DNA of 64,000 bases from positions 8,132,501-8,196,500 of the forward strand of contig OZ059900.1 of assembly GCA_964057225.1 (NCBI GenBank). The letters run 5' to 3'. Position 1 is the stretch's first letter, and each line of letters starts with the position of its first letter. The stretch comes from Auanema rhodensis (Eukaryota; Nematoda; Chromadorea; Rhabditida; Rhabditidae). Shown here piece after piece: positions 12,601-24,956 of the stretch. The position numbers and the translations under genes are program-made. The notes under the pieces were generated by a model. It searched no databases. It was not told where the DNA came from and saw only the letters and a list, made by a program, of their open reading frames with translations.

Positions 12601-15600
12601 GATTTTGGGTACAAAACATGTGAAAACTGTATGTTTTGATCAGACCCTTTGAGATATGGATTTGGAATTCAGGATTCATAAACTTTGACTATTTTTACAT
12701 ATATATGTTCATTTTTAACCACTTTGGTCAAAAAGGACCGAAAATATCAAGAATTATTGGTTTTTTGGGGTTTGAAGGGCATTTTGGCAAAATCAGTCAA
12801 ACTTTTGATCTTAAGCATATTTTTTTCTTCTAAAACGACTAAATGTATGAAATACTGTCATAGATTGTTCATACAGGTGTATTTTGCACGAATATCAAAA
12901 CTGATTGAAATATGGGCCTTTTTATGCTCCAAACGCCATATATTCAACGATTTTGGGTACAAAACATGTGAAAACTGTATGTTTTGATCAGACCCTTTGA
13001 GATATGGATTTGAAATTCAGGAATCATAAACTTTGACTATTATTACATATATATGTCCAATTTTAACCACTTTGGTCAAAAAGGACCGAAAATATCAAGA
13101 ATTATTGGTTTTTTGGGGTTTGAAGGGCATTTTGGCTAAATCAGTCAAACTTTTGATCTTAAGCATATTTTTTTCTTCTAAAACGACTAAATGTATGAAA
13201 TACTGTCATAGAATGTTCATATAGGTGTATTTTGCACGAATATCAAAACTGATTGAAATATGGGCCTTTTTATGCTCAAAACGCCATATATTCAACGATT
13301 TTGGGTACAAAACATGTGGAAACTGTATGTTTTGATCAGACCCTTTGAGATATGGATTTGAAATTCAGGATTCATAAACTTTGACTATTTTTACATATAT
13401 ATGTCCAATTTTAACCACTTTGGTCAAAAAGGACCGAAAATATCAAGAATTATTGGTTTTTTGGGGTTTGAAGGACATTTTGGCTAAATCAGTCAAACTT
13501 TTGATCTTAAGCATATTTTTTTCTTCTAAAACGACTAAACGTATGAAATACTGTCATAGAATGTTCATATAGGTGTATTTTGCACGAATATCAAAACTGA
13601 TTGAAATATGGGCCTTTTTATGTTCAAAACGCCATATATTCAACGATTTTGGGTACAAAACATGTGAAAACTGTATGTTTTGATCAGACCCTTTGAGATA
13701 TGGATTTGAAATTCAGGATTCATAAACTTTGACTATTTTTACATATATATGTCCAATTTTAACCACTTTGGTCAAAAAGGACCGAAAATATCAAGAATTA
13801 TTGGTTTTTTGGGGTTTGAAGGGCATTTTGGCTAAATCAGTCAAACTTTTGATCTTAAGCATATTTTTTTCTTCTAAAACGACTAAATGTATGAAATACT
13901 GTCATAGAATGTTCATATAGGTGTATTTTGCACGAATATCAAAACTGATTGAAATATGGGCCTTTTTATGTTCAAAACGCCATATATTCAACGATTTTGG
14001 GTACAAAACATGTGAAAACTGCATGTTTTGATCAGACCCTTTGAGATATGGATTTGAAATTCAGGATTCATAAACTTTGACTATTTTCACATATATATGT
14101 CCAATTTTAACCACTTTGGTCAAAAAGGACCGAAAATATCAAGAATTATTGGTTTTTTGGGGTTTGAAGGGCATTTTGACAAAATCAGTCAAACTTTTGA
14201 TCTTAAGCATATTTTTTTCTTCTAAAACGACTAAATGTATGAAATACTGTCATAGAATGTTCATATAGGTGTATTTTGCACGAATATCAAAACTGATTGA
14301 AATATGGGCCTTTTTATGCTCAAAACGCCATATATTCAACGATTTTGGGTACAAAACATGTGAAAACTGTATGTTTTGATCAGACCCTTTGAGATATGGA
14401 TTTGAAATTCAGGATTTATAAACTTCGACTATTTCTACATATATATGTCCAATTTTAACCACTTTGGTCAAAAAGGACCGAAAATATCAAGAATTATTGG
14501 TTTTTTGGGGTTTGAAGGGCATTTTGGCAAAATCAGTCAAACTTTTGATCTTAAGCATATTTTTTTCTTCTAAAACGACTAAATGTATGAAATACTGTCA
14601 AAGAATGTTCATATAGGTGTATTTTGCACGAATATCAAAACTGATTGAAATATGGGCCTTTTTATGCTTAAAACGCCATATATTCAACGATTTTGGGTAC
14701 AAAACATGTGAAAACTGTATGTTTTGATCAGACCCTTTGAGATATGGATTTAAAATTCAGGATTCATAAAATTCGACTATTTTTACATATATATGTTCAA
14801 TTTTAACCACTTTGGTCAAAAAGGACCGAAAATATCAAGAATTATTGGTTTTTTGGGGTTTGAAGGGCATTTTGGCAAAATCAGTCAAACTTTTGATCTT
14901 AAGCATATTTTTTTCTTCTAAAACGACTAAATGTATGAAATACTGTCATAGAATGTTCATATAGGTGTATTTTGCACGAATATCAAAACTGATTGAAATA
15001 TGGGCCTTTTTATGCCCAAAACGCCATATATTCAACGATTTTGGGTACAAAACATGTGAAAACTGTATGTTTTGATCAGACCCTTTGAGATATGGATTTG
15101 AAATTCAGGATTCATAAACTTTGACTATTTTTACATATATATGTTCAATTTTAACCACTTTGGTCAAGAAGGACCGAAAATATCAAGAATTATTGGTTTT
15201 TTGGGGTTTGAAGGGCATTTTGGCAAAATCAGTCAAACTTTTGATCTTAAGCATATTTTTTTCTTCTAAAACGACTAAATGTATGAAATACTGTCATAGA
15301 ATGTTCATATAGGTGTATTTTGCACGAATATCAAAACTGATTGAAATATGGGCCTTTTTATGTTCAAAACGCCATATATTCAACGATTTTGGGTACAAAA
15401 CATGTGAAAACTGTATGTTTTGATCAGACCCTTTGAGATATGGATTTGAAATTCAGGATTCATAAACTTCGACTATTTCTACATATATATGTCCAATTTT
15501 AACCACTTTGGTCAAAAAGGACCGAAAATATCAAGAATTATTGGTTTTTTGGGGTTTGAAGGGCATTTTGGCAAAATCAGTCAAACTTTTGATCTTAAGC

Positions 15601-17536
15601 ATATTTTTTTCTTCTAAAACGACTAAATGTATGAAATACTGTCAAAGAATGTTCATATAGGTGTATTTTGCACGAATATCAAAACTGATTGAAATATGGG
15701 CCTTTTTATGCTCAAAACGCCATATATTCAACGATTTTGGGTACAAAACATGTGAAAACTGTATGTTTTGATCAGACCCTTTGAGATATGGATTTGAAAT
15801 TCTGGATTCATAAACTTTGACTATTTTTACATATATATGTTCAATTGTAACCACTTTGGTCAAAAAGGACCGAAAATATCAAGAATTATTGGTTTTTTGG
15901 GGTTTGAAGGGCATTTTGGCTAAATCAGTCAAACTTTTGATCTTAAGCATATTTTTTTCTTCTAAAACGACTAAATGTATGAAATACTGTCATAGAATGT
16001 TGATATAGGTGTATTTTGCACGAATATCAAAACTGATTGAAATATGGGCCTTTTTATGCTCAAAACGCCATATATTCAACGATTTTAGGTACAAAACATG
16101 TGAAAACTGTATGTTTTGATCAGACCCTTTGAGATGTGGATTTGGAATTCAGGATTCATGAACTTTGACTATTTTTACATATATATGTTCAATTTTAACC
16201 ACTTTGGTCAAAAAGGACCGAAAATATCAAGAATTATTGGTTTTTTGGGGTTTGAAGGGCATTTTGGCAAAATCAGTCAAACTTTTGATCTTAAGCATAT
16301 TTTTTTCTTCTAAAACGACTAAATGTATGAAATACTGTCATAGATTGTTCATATAGGTGTATTTTGCACGAATATCAAAACTGATTGAAATATGGGCCTT
16401 TTTATGCTCCAAACGCCATATATTCAACGATTTTGGGTACAAAACATGAGAAAACTGTATGTTTTGATCAGACCCTTTGAGATATGGATTTGAAATTCAG
16501 GATTCATAAACTTTGACTATTTTTACATATATATGTCCAATTTTAACCACTTTGGTCAAAAAGGACCGAAAATATCAAGAATTATTGGTTTTTTGGGGTT
16601 TGAAGGACATTTTGGCTAAATCAGTCAAACTTTTGATCTTAAGCATATTTTTTTCTTCTAAAACGACTAAATGTATGAAATACTGTCATAGAATGTTCAT
16701 ATAGGTGTATTTTGCACGAATATCAAAACTGATTGAAATATGGGCCTTTTTATGTTCAAAACGCCATATATTCAACGATTTTGGGTACAAAACATGTGAA
16801 AACTGTATGTTTTGATCAGACCCTTTGAGATATGGATTTGAAATTCAGGATTCATAAACTTTGACTATTTTTACATATATATGTCCAATTTTAACCACTT
16901 TGGTCAAAAAGGACCGAAAATATCAAGAATTATAGGTTTTTTGGGGTTTGAAGGACATTTTGGCTAAATCAGTCAAACTTTTGATCTTAAGCATATTTTT
17001 TTCTTCTAAAACGACTAAATGTATGAAATACTGTCATAGAATGTTCATATAGGTGTATTTTGCACGAATATCAAAATTGATTGAAATATGGGCCTTTTTA
17101 TGTTCAAAACGCCATATATTCAACGATTTTGGGTACAAAACATGTGAAAACTGTATGTTTTGATCAGACCCTTTGAGATATGGATTTGGAATTCAGGATT
17201 CATAAACTTTGACTATTTTTACATATATATGTCCAATTTTAACCACTTTGGTCAAAAAGGACCGAAAATATCAAGAATTATTGGTTTTTTGGGGATTGAA
17301 GGGCATTTTGGCAAAATCAGTCAAACTTTTGATCTTAAGCATATTTTTTTCTTCTAAAACGACTAAATGTATGAAATACTGTCATAGAATGTTCATGTAG
17401 GTGTATTTTGCACGAATATCAAAACTGATTGAAATATGGGCCTTTTTATGCTCAAAACGCCATATATTCAACGATTTTGGGTACAAAACATGTGAAAACT
17501 GTATGTTTTGATCAGACCCTTTGAGATATGGATTTG
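9643..17536 (+). repeat. 23-mer segmental duplication, right copy
   Basis: This copy of 1639-9532 follows with only about 110 bp between the matched stretches, as expected for a tandem duplication whose outer ends later diverged or were exchanged. The last shared unit (17055-17402) carries GGAATTC, GGGGATTGAAGG and CATGTAGG. Those GGGGATTG and CATGTAGG alleles then continue into the identical monomers at 17403-18446, so the right edge of this copy appears to have been the template for a further amplification. Confidence 0.9.
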
Positions 17537-18446
17537 AAATTCAGGATTCATAAACTTTGACTATTTTTACATATATATGTCCAATTTTAACCACTTTGGT
17601 CAAAAAGGACCGAAAATATCAAGAATTATTGGTTTTTTGGGGATTGAAGGGCATTTTGGCAAAATCAGTCAAACTTTTGATCTTAAGCATATTTTTTTCT
17701 TCTAAAACGACTAAATGTATGAAATACTGTCATAGAATGTTCATGTAGGTGTATTTTGCACGAATATCAAAACTGATTGAAATATGGGCCTTTTTATGCT
17801 CAAAACGCCATATATTCAACGATTTTGGGTACAAAACATGTGAAAACTGTATGTTTTGATCAGACCCTTTGAGATATGGATTTGAAATTCAGGATTCATA
17901 AACTTTGACTATTTTTACATATATATGTCCAATTTTAACCACTTTGGTCAAAAAGGACCGAAAATATCAAGAATTATTGGTTTTTTGGGGATTGAAGGGC
18001 ATTTTGGCAAAATCAGTCAAACTTTTGATCTTAAGCATATTTTTTTCTTCTAAAACGACTAAATGTATGAAATACTGTCATAGAATGTTCATGTAGGTGT
18101 ATTTTGCACGAATATCAAAACTGATTGAAATATGGGCCTTTTTATGCTCAAAACGCCATATATTCAACGATTTTGGGTACAAAACATGTGAAAACTGTAT
18201 GTTTTGATCAGACCCTTTGAGATATGGATTTGAAATTCAGGATTCATAAACTTTGACTATTTTTACATATATATGTCCAATTTTAACCACTTTGGTCAAA
18301 AAGGACCGAAAATATCAAGAATTATTGGTTTTTTGGGGATTGAAGGGCATTTTGGCAAAATCAGTCAAACTTTTGATCTTAAGCATATTTTTTTCTTCTA
18401 AAACGACTAAATGTATGAAATACTGTCATAGAATGTTCATGTAGGT
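17403..18446 (+). repeat. Three identical consecutive monomers
   Basis: Units at 17403, 17751 and 18099 read the same throughout by eye, all with GGGGATTGAAGG and CATGTAGG. The preceding unit (17055) differs from them at only a few positions (TGTTC, AATTGATTG, GGAATTC). This is the clearest single-monomer amplification in the window, and it interrupts the mixed order of variants seen on either side. Confidence 0.85.
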
Positions 18447-19458
18447 GTATTTTGCACGAATATCAAAACTGATTGAAATATGGGCCTTTTTATGCTCAAA
18501 ACGCCATATATTCAACGATTTTGGGTACAAAACATGTGAAAACTGTATGTTTTGATCAGACCCTTTGAGATATGGATTTGAAATTCAGGATTCATAAACT
18601 TCGACTATTTCTACATATATATGTTCAATTTTAACCACTTTGGTCAAAAAGGACCGAAAATAACAAGAATTATTGGTTTTTTGGGGTTTGAAGGACATTT
18701 TGGCTAAATCAGTCAAACTTTTGATCTTAAGCATATTTTTTTCTTCTAAAACGACTAAATGTATGAAATACTGTCATAGAATGTTCATATAGGTGTATTT
18801 TGCACGAATATCAAAACTGATTGAAATATGGGCCTTTTTATGTTCAAAACGCCATATATTCAACGATTTTGGGTACAAAACATGTGAAAACTGTATGTTT
18901 TGATCAGACCCTTTGAGATATGGATTTGAAATTCAGGATTCATAAACTTTGACTATTTTTACATATATATGTCCAATTTTAACCACTTTGGTCAAAAAGG
19001 ACCGAAAATATCAAGAATTATTGGTTTTTTGGGGTTTGAAGGACATTTTGGCTAAATCAGTCAAACTTTTGATCTTAAGCATATTTTTTTTTTCTAAAAC
19101 GACTAAATGTATGAAATACTGTCATAGAATGTTCATATAGGTGTATTTTGCACGAATATCAAAACTGATTGAAATATGGGCCTTTTTATGTTCAAAACGC
19201 CATATATTCAACGATTTTGGGTACAAAACATGTGAAAACTGTATGTTTTGATCAGACCCTTTGAGATATGGATTTGAAATTCAGGATTCATAAACTTTGA
19301 CTATTTTTACATATATATGTCCAATTTTAACCACTTTGGTCAAAAAGGACCGAAAATATCAAGAATTATTGGTTTTTTGGGGTTTGAAGGGCATTTTGGC
19401 TAAATCAGTCAAACTTTTGATCTTAAGCATATTTTTTTCTTCTAAAACGACTAAATGT
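18146..19458 (+). repeat. 6-mer-spaced duplication, left copy (period 2088 bp)
   Basis: This matches 20234-21546 at an offset of 2088 bp, six monomers. Shared markers are the TTCG/TTCTAC unit carrying AAAATAACAAG (18659 and 20747) and an uninterrupted T10 run (19084-19093 and 21172-21181). The match covers about 1.3 kb of the 2.09-kb period. Confidence 0.85.
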
Positions 19459-20233
19459 ATGAAATACTGTCATAGAATGTTCATATAGGTGTATTTTGCA
19501 CGAATATCAAAACTGATTGAAATATGGGCCTTTTTATGCTCAAAACGCCATATATTCAACGATTTTGGGTACAAAACATGTGAAAACTGTATGTTTTGAT
19601 CAGACCCTTTGAGATATGGATTTGAAATTCAGGATTCATAAACTTTGACTATTATTACATATATATGTCCAATTTTAACCACTTTGGTCAAAAAGGACCG
19701 AAAATATCAAGAATTATTGGTTTTTTGGGGTTTGAAGGGCATTTTGGCTAAATCAGTCAAACTTTTGATCTTAAGTATATTTTTTTCTTCTAAAACGACT
19801 AAATGTATGAAATACTGTCATAGAATGTTCATATAGGTGTATTTTGCACGAATATCAAAACTGATTGAAATATGGGCCTTTTTATGCTCAAAACGCCATA
19901 TATTCAACGATTTTGGGTACAAAACATGTGAAAACTGTATGTTTTGATCAGACCCTTTGAGATATGGATTTGAAATTCAGGATTCATAAACTTTGACTAT
20001 TTTTACATATATATGTCCAATTTTAACCACTTTGGTCAGAAAGGACCGAAAATATCAAGAATTATTGGTTTTTTGGGGTTTGAAGGACATTTTGGCTAAA
20101 TCAGTCAAACTTTTGATCTTAAGCATATTTTTTTCTTCTAAAACGACTAAATGTATGAAATACTGTCATAGAATGTTCATATAGGTGTATTTTGCACGAA
20201 TATCAAAACTGATTGAAATATGGGCCTTTTTAT

Positions 20234-21546
20234 GTTCAAAACGCCATATATTCAACGATTTTGGGTACAAAACATGTGAAAACTGTATGTTTTGATCAGA
20301 CCCTTTGAGATATGGATTTGAAATTCAGGATTCATAAACTTTGACTATTTTTACATATATATGTCCAATTTTAACCACTTTGGTCAAAAAGGACCGAAAA
20401 TATCAAGAATTATTGGTTTTTTGGGGATTGAAGGGCATTTTGGCAAAATCAGTCAAACTTTTGATCTTAAGCATATTTTTTTCTTCTAAAACGACTAAAT
20501 GTATGAAATACTGTCATAGAATGTTCATGTAGGTGTATTTTGCACGAATATCAAAACTGATTGAAATATGGGCCTTTTTATGCTCAAAACGCCATATATT
20601 CAACGATTTTGGGTACAAAACATGTGAAAACTGTATGTTTTGATCAGACCCTTTGAGATATGGATTTGAAATTCAGGATTCATAAACTTCGACTATTTCT
20701 ACATATATATGTTCAATTTTAACCACTTTGGTCAAAAAGGACCGAAAATAACAAGAATTATTGGTTTTTTGGGGTTTGAAGGACATTTTGGCTAAATCAG
20801 TCAAACTTTTGATCTTAAGCATATTTTTTTCTTCTAAAACGACTAAATGTATGAAATACTGTCATAGAATGTTCATATAGGTGTATTTTGCACGAATATC
20901 AAAACTGATTGAAATATGGGCCTTTTTATGTTCAAAACGCCATATATTCAACGATTTTGGGTACAAAACATGTGAAAACTGTATGTTTTGATCAGACCCT
21001 TTGAGATATGGATTTGAAATTCAGGATTCATAAACTTTGACTATTTTTACATATATATGTCCAATTTTAACCACTTTGGTCAAAAAGGACCGAAAATATC
21101 AAGAATTATTGGTTTTTTGGGGTTTGAAGGACATTTTGGCTAAATCAGTCAAACTTTTGATCTTAAGCATATTTTTTTTTTCTAAAACGACTAAATGTAT
21201 GAAATACTGTCATAGAATGTTCATATAGGTGTATTTTGCACGAATATCAAAACTGATTGAAATATGGGCCTTTTTATGTTCAAAACGCCATATATTCAAC
21301 GATTTTGGGTACAAAACATGTGAAAACTGTATGTTTTGATCAGACCCTTTGAGATATGGATTTGAAATTCAGGATTCATAAACTTTGACTATTTTTACAT
21401 ATATATGTCCAATTTTAACCACTTTGGTCAAAAAGGACCGAAAATATCAAGAATTATTGGTTTTTTGGGGTTTGAAGGGCATTTTGGCTAAATCAGTCAA
21501 ACTTTTGATCTTAAGCATATTTTTTTCTTCTAAAACGACTAAATGT
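20234..21546 (+). repeat. 6-mer-spaced duplication, right copy
   Basis: This is the partner of 18146-19458. The left edge is set by TGTTC against TGCTC at phase 49. The right edge is A-to-G at 21547 (AAATGTGTG). After it the array switches to a TGCTTAAAAC/TTTAAAATT unit, which starts the next duplicated block. Confidence 0.85.
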
Positions 21547-21547
21547 G

Positions 21548-22521
21548 TGAAATACTGTCAAAGAATGTTCATATAGGTGTATTTTGCACGAATATCAAAA
21601 CTGATTGAAATATGGGCCTTTTTATGCTTAAAACGCCATATATTCAACGATTTTGGGTACAAAACATGTGAAAACTGTATGTTTTGATCAGACCCTTTGA
21701 GATATGGATTTAAAATTCAGGATTCATAAAATTCGACTATTTTTACATATATATGTCCAATTTTAACCACTTTGGTCAAAAAGGATCGAAAATATCAAGA
21801 ATTATTGGTTTTTTGGGGTTTGAAGGGCATTTTGGCAAAATCAGTCAAACTTTTGATCTTAAGCATATTTTTTTCTTCTAAAACGACTAAATGTATGAAA
21901 TACTGTCATAGAATGTTCATATAGGTGTATTTTGCACGAATATCAAAACTGATTGAAATATGGGCCTTTTTATGCTCAAAACGCCATATATTCAACGATT
22001 TTGGGTACAAAACATGTGAAAACTGTATGTTTTGATCAGACCCTTTGAGATATGGATTTGAAATTCAGGATTCATAAACTTCGACTATTTCTACATATAT
22101 ATGTCCAATTTTAACCACTTTGGTCAAAAAGGACCGAAAATAACAAGAATTATTGGTTTTTTGGGGTTTGAAGGGCATTTTGGCAAAATCAGTCAAACTT
22201 TTGATCTTAAGCATATTTTTTTTTCTAAAACGACTAAATGTATGAAATACTGTCAAAGAATGTTCATATAGGTGTATTTTGCACGAATATCAAAACTGAT
22301 TGAAATATGGGCCTTTTTATGCTCAAAACGCCATATATTCAACGATTTTGGGTACAAAACATGTGAAAACTGTATGTTTTGATCAGACCCTTTGAGATAT
22401 GGATTTGAAATTCAGGAGTCATAAACTTTGACTATTTTTACATATATATGTTCAATTTTAACCACTTTGGTCAAAAAGGACCGAAAATATCAAGAATTAT
22501 TGGTTTTTTGGGGTTTGAAGG
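21548..22521 (+). repeat. 7-mer-spaced duplication, left copy (offset 2435 bp)
   Basis: This matches 23983-24956. Both copies hold a TGCTTAAAAC unit with GGATCG, then a TTCG/TTCTAC unit with a T9 run (22216-22224 and 24651-24659) in which one base is missing, then CAGGAGTCATAAAC. The shared deletion makes the offset 2435, seven monomers minus one base. One mismatch was seen, AACAAG at 22143 against ATCAAG at 24578. Confidence 0.85.
21927..22273 (+). repeat. 347-bp length-variant monomer (-1, T9 tract)
   Basis: The standard T7-C-TT-C tract is replaced by T9-C (22216-22224). The interrupting C is lost together with one base. Uninterrupted T10 tracts of full length occur in other units (19084, 21172, 26738, 27086 and 32304), so a C-to-T change followed by slippage is a simple route. 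Confidence 0.85.
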
Positions 22522-24013
22522 ACATTTTGGCTAAATCAGTCAAACTTTTGATCTTAAGCATATTTTTTTCTTCTAAAACGACTAAATGTATGAAATACTG
22601 TCATAGAATGTTCATATAGGTGTATTTTGCACGAATATCAAAACTGATTGAAATATGGGCCTTTTTATGCTCGAAACGCCATATATTCAACGATTTTGGG
22701 TACAAAACATGTGAAAACTGTATGTTTTGATCAGACCCTTTGAGATATGGATTTGAAATTCAGGATTCATAAACTTTGACTATTTTAACATATATATGTC
22801 CAATTTTAACCACTTTGGTCAAAAAGGACCGAAAATATCAAGAATTATTGGTTTTTTGGGGTTTGAAGGGCATTTTGGCTAAATCAGTCAAACTTTTGAT
22901 CTTAAGCATATTTTTTTCTTCTAAAACGACTAAATGTATGAAATACTGTCATAGATTGTTCATATAGGTGTATTTTGCACGAATATCAAAACTGATTGAA
23001 ATATGGGCCTTTTTATGCTCAAAACGCCATATATTCAACGATTTTGGGTACAAAACATGTGAAAACTGTATGTTTTGATCAGACCCTTTGAGATATGGAT
23101 TTGAAATTCAGGATTCATAAACTTTGACTATTTTTACATATATATGTCCAATTTTAACCACTTTGGTCAAAAAGGACCGAAAATATCAAGAATTATTGGT
23201 TTTTTGGGGTTTGAAGGGCATTTTGGCTAAATCAGTCAAACTTTTGATCTTAAGCATATTTTTTTCTTCTAAAACGACTAAATGTATGAAATACTGTCAT
23301 AGAATGTTCATATAGGTGTATTTTGCACGAATATCAAAACTGATTGAAATATGGGCCTTTTTATGCTCAAAACGCCATATATTCAACGATTTTGGGTACA
23401 AAACATGTGAAAACTGTATGTTTTGATCAGACCCTTTGAGATATGGATTTGAAATTCAGGATTCATAAACTTTGACTATTTTTACATATATATGTCCAAT
23501 TTTAACCACTTTGGTCAAAAAGGACCGAAAATATCAAGAATTATTGGTTTTTTGGGGTTTGAAGGGCATTTTGGCTAAATCAGTCAAACTTTTGATCTTA
23601 AGCATATTTTTTTCTTCTAAAACGACTAAATGTATGAAATACTGTCATAGAATGTTCATATAGGTGTATTTTGCACGAATATCAAAACTGATTGAAATAT
23701 GGGCCTTTTTATGCTCGAAACGCCATATATTCAACGATTTTGGGTACAAAACATGTGAAAACTGTATGTTTTGATCAGACCCTTTGAGATATGGATTTAA
23801 AATTCAGGATTCATAAAATTCGACTATTTTTACATATATATGTCCAATTTTAACCACTTTGGTCAAAAAGGACCGAAAATATCAAGAATTATTGGTTTTT
23901 TGGGGTTTGAAGGGCATTTTGGCTAAATCAGTCAAACTTTTGATCTTAAGCATATTTTTTTCTTCTAAAACGACTAAATGTATGAAATACTGTCAAAGAA
24001 TGTTCATATAGGT
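22274..24013 (+). repeat. 5-monomer haplotype block, copy 1 of 3
   Basis: The unit order is: GAAGGAC/GCTAAAT with GTTC; then a GCTCGAAAC unit; then two standard GTCC/GCTAAAT units; then a TTTAAAATT/AAATTCGAC unit. The same order recurs at 33059-34798 and 38279-40018. This copy differs by a second GCTCGAAAC in its fifth unit (23715) and TTTTAACATA at 22784. The spread over 16 kb shows that exchange has also acted over distances well above a few monomers. Confidence 0.7.
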
Positions 24014-24956
24014 GTATTTTGCACGAATATCAAAACTGATTGAAATATGGGCCTTTTTATGCTTAAAACGCCATATATTCAACGATTTTGGGTACAAAAC
24101 ATGTGAAAACTGTATGTTTTGATCAGACCCTTTGAGATATGGATTTAAAATTCAGGATTCATAAAATTCGACTATTTTTACATATATATGTCCAATTTTA
24201 ACCACTTTGGTCAAAAAGGATCGAAAATATCAAGAATTATTGGTTTTTTGGGGTTTGAAGGGCATTTTGGCAAAATCAGTCAAACTTTTGATCTTAAGCA
24301 TATTTTTTTCTTCTAAAACGACTAAATGTATGAAATACTGTCATAGAATGTTCATATAGGTGTATTTTGCACGAATATCAAAACTGATTGAAATATGGGC
24401 CTTTTTATGCTCAAAACGCCATATATTCAACGATTTTGGGTACAAAACATGTGAAAACTGTATGTTTTGATCAGACCCTTTGAGATATGGATTTGAAATT
24501 CAGGATTCATAAACTTCGACTATTTCTACATATATATGTCCAATTTTAACCACTTTGGTCAAAAAGGACCGAAAATATCAAGAATTATTGGTTTTTTGGG
24601 GTTTGAAGGGCATTTTGGCAAAATCAGTCAAACTTTTGATCTTAAGCATATTTTTTTTTCTAAAACGACTAAATGTATGAAATACTGTCAAAGAATGTTC
24701 ATATAGGTGTATTTTGCACGAATATCAAAACTGATTGAAATATGGGCCTTTTTATGCTCAAAACGCCATATATTCAACGATTTTGGGTACAAAACATGTG
24801 AAAACTGTATGTTTTGATCAGACCCTTTGAGATATGGATTTGAAATTCAGGAGTCATAAACTTTGACTATTTTTACATATATATGTTCAATTTTAACCAC
24901 TTTGGTCAAAAAGGACCGAAAATATCAAGAATTATTGGTTTTTTGGGGTTTGAAGG
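23983..24956 (+). repeat. 7-mer-spaced duplication, right copy
   Basis: This is the partner of 21548-22521. It includes the second 347-bp unit (24362-24708), whose T9 tract lies at 24651-24659. The match ends where GAAGGGC at 24956 and following replaces GAAGGAC. Confidence 0.85.
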
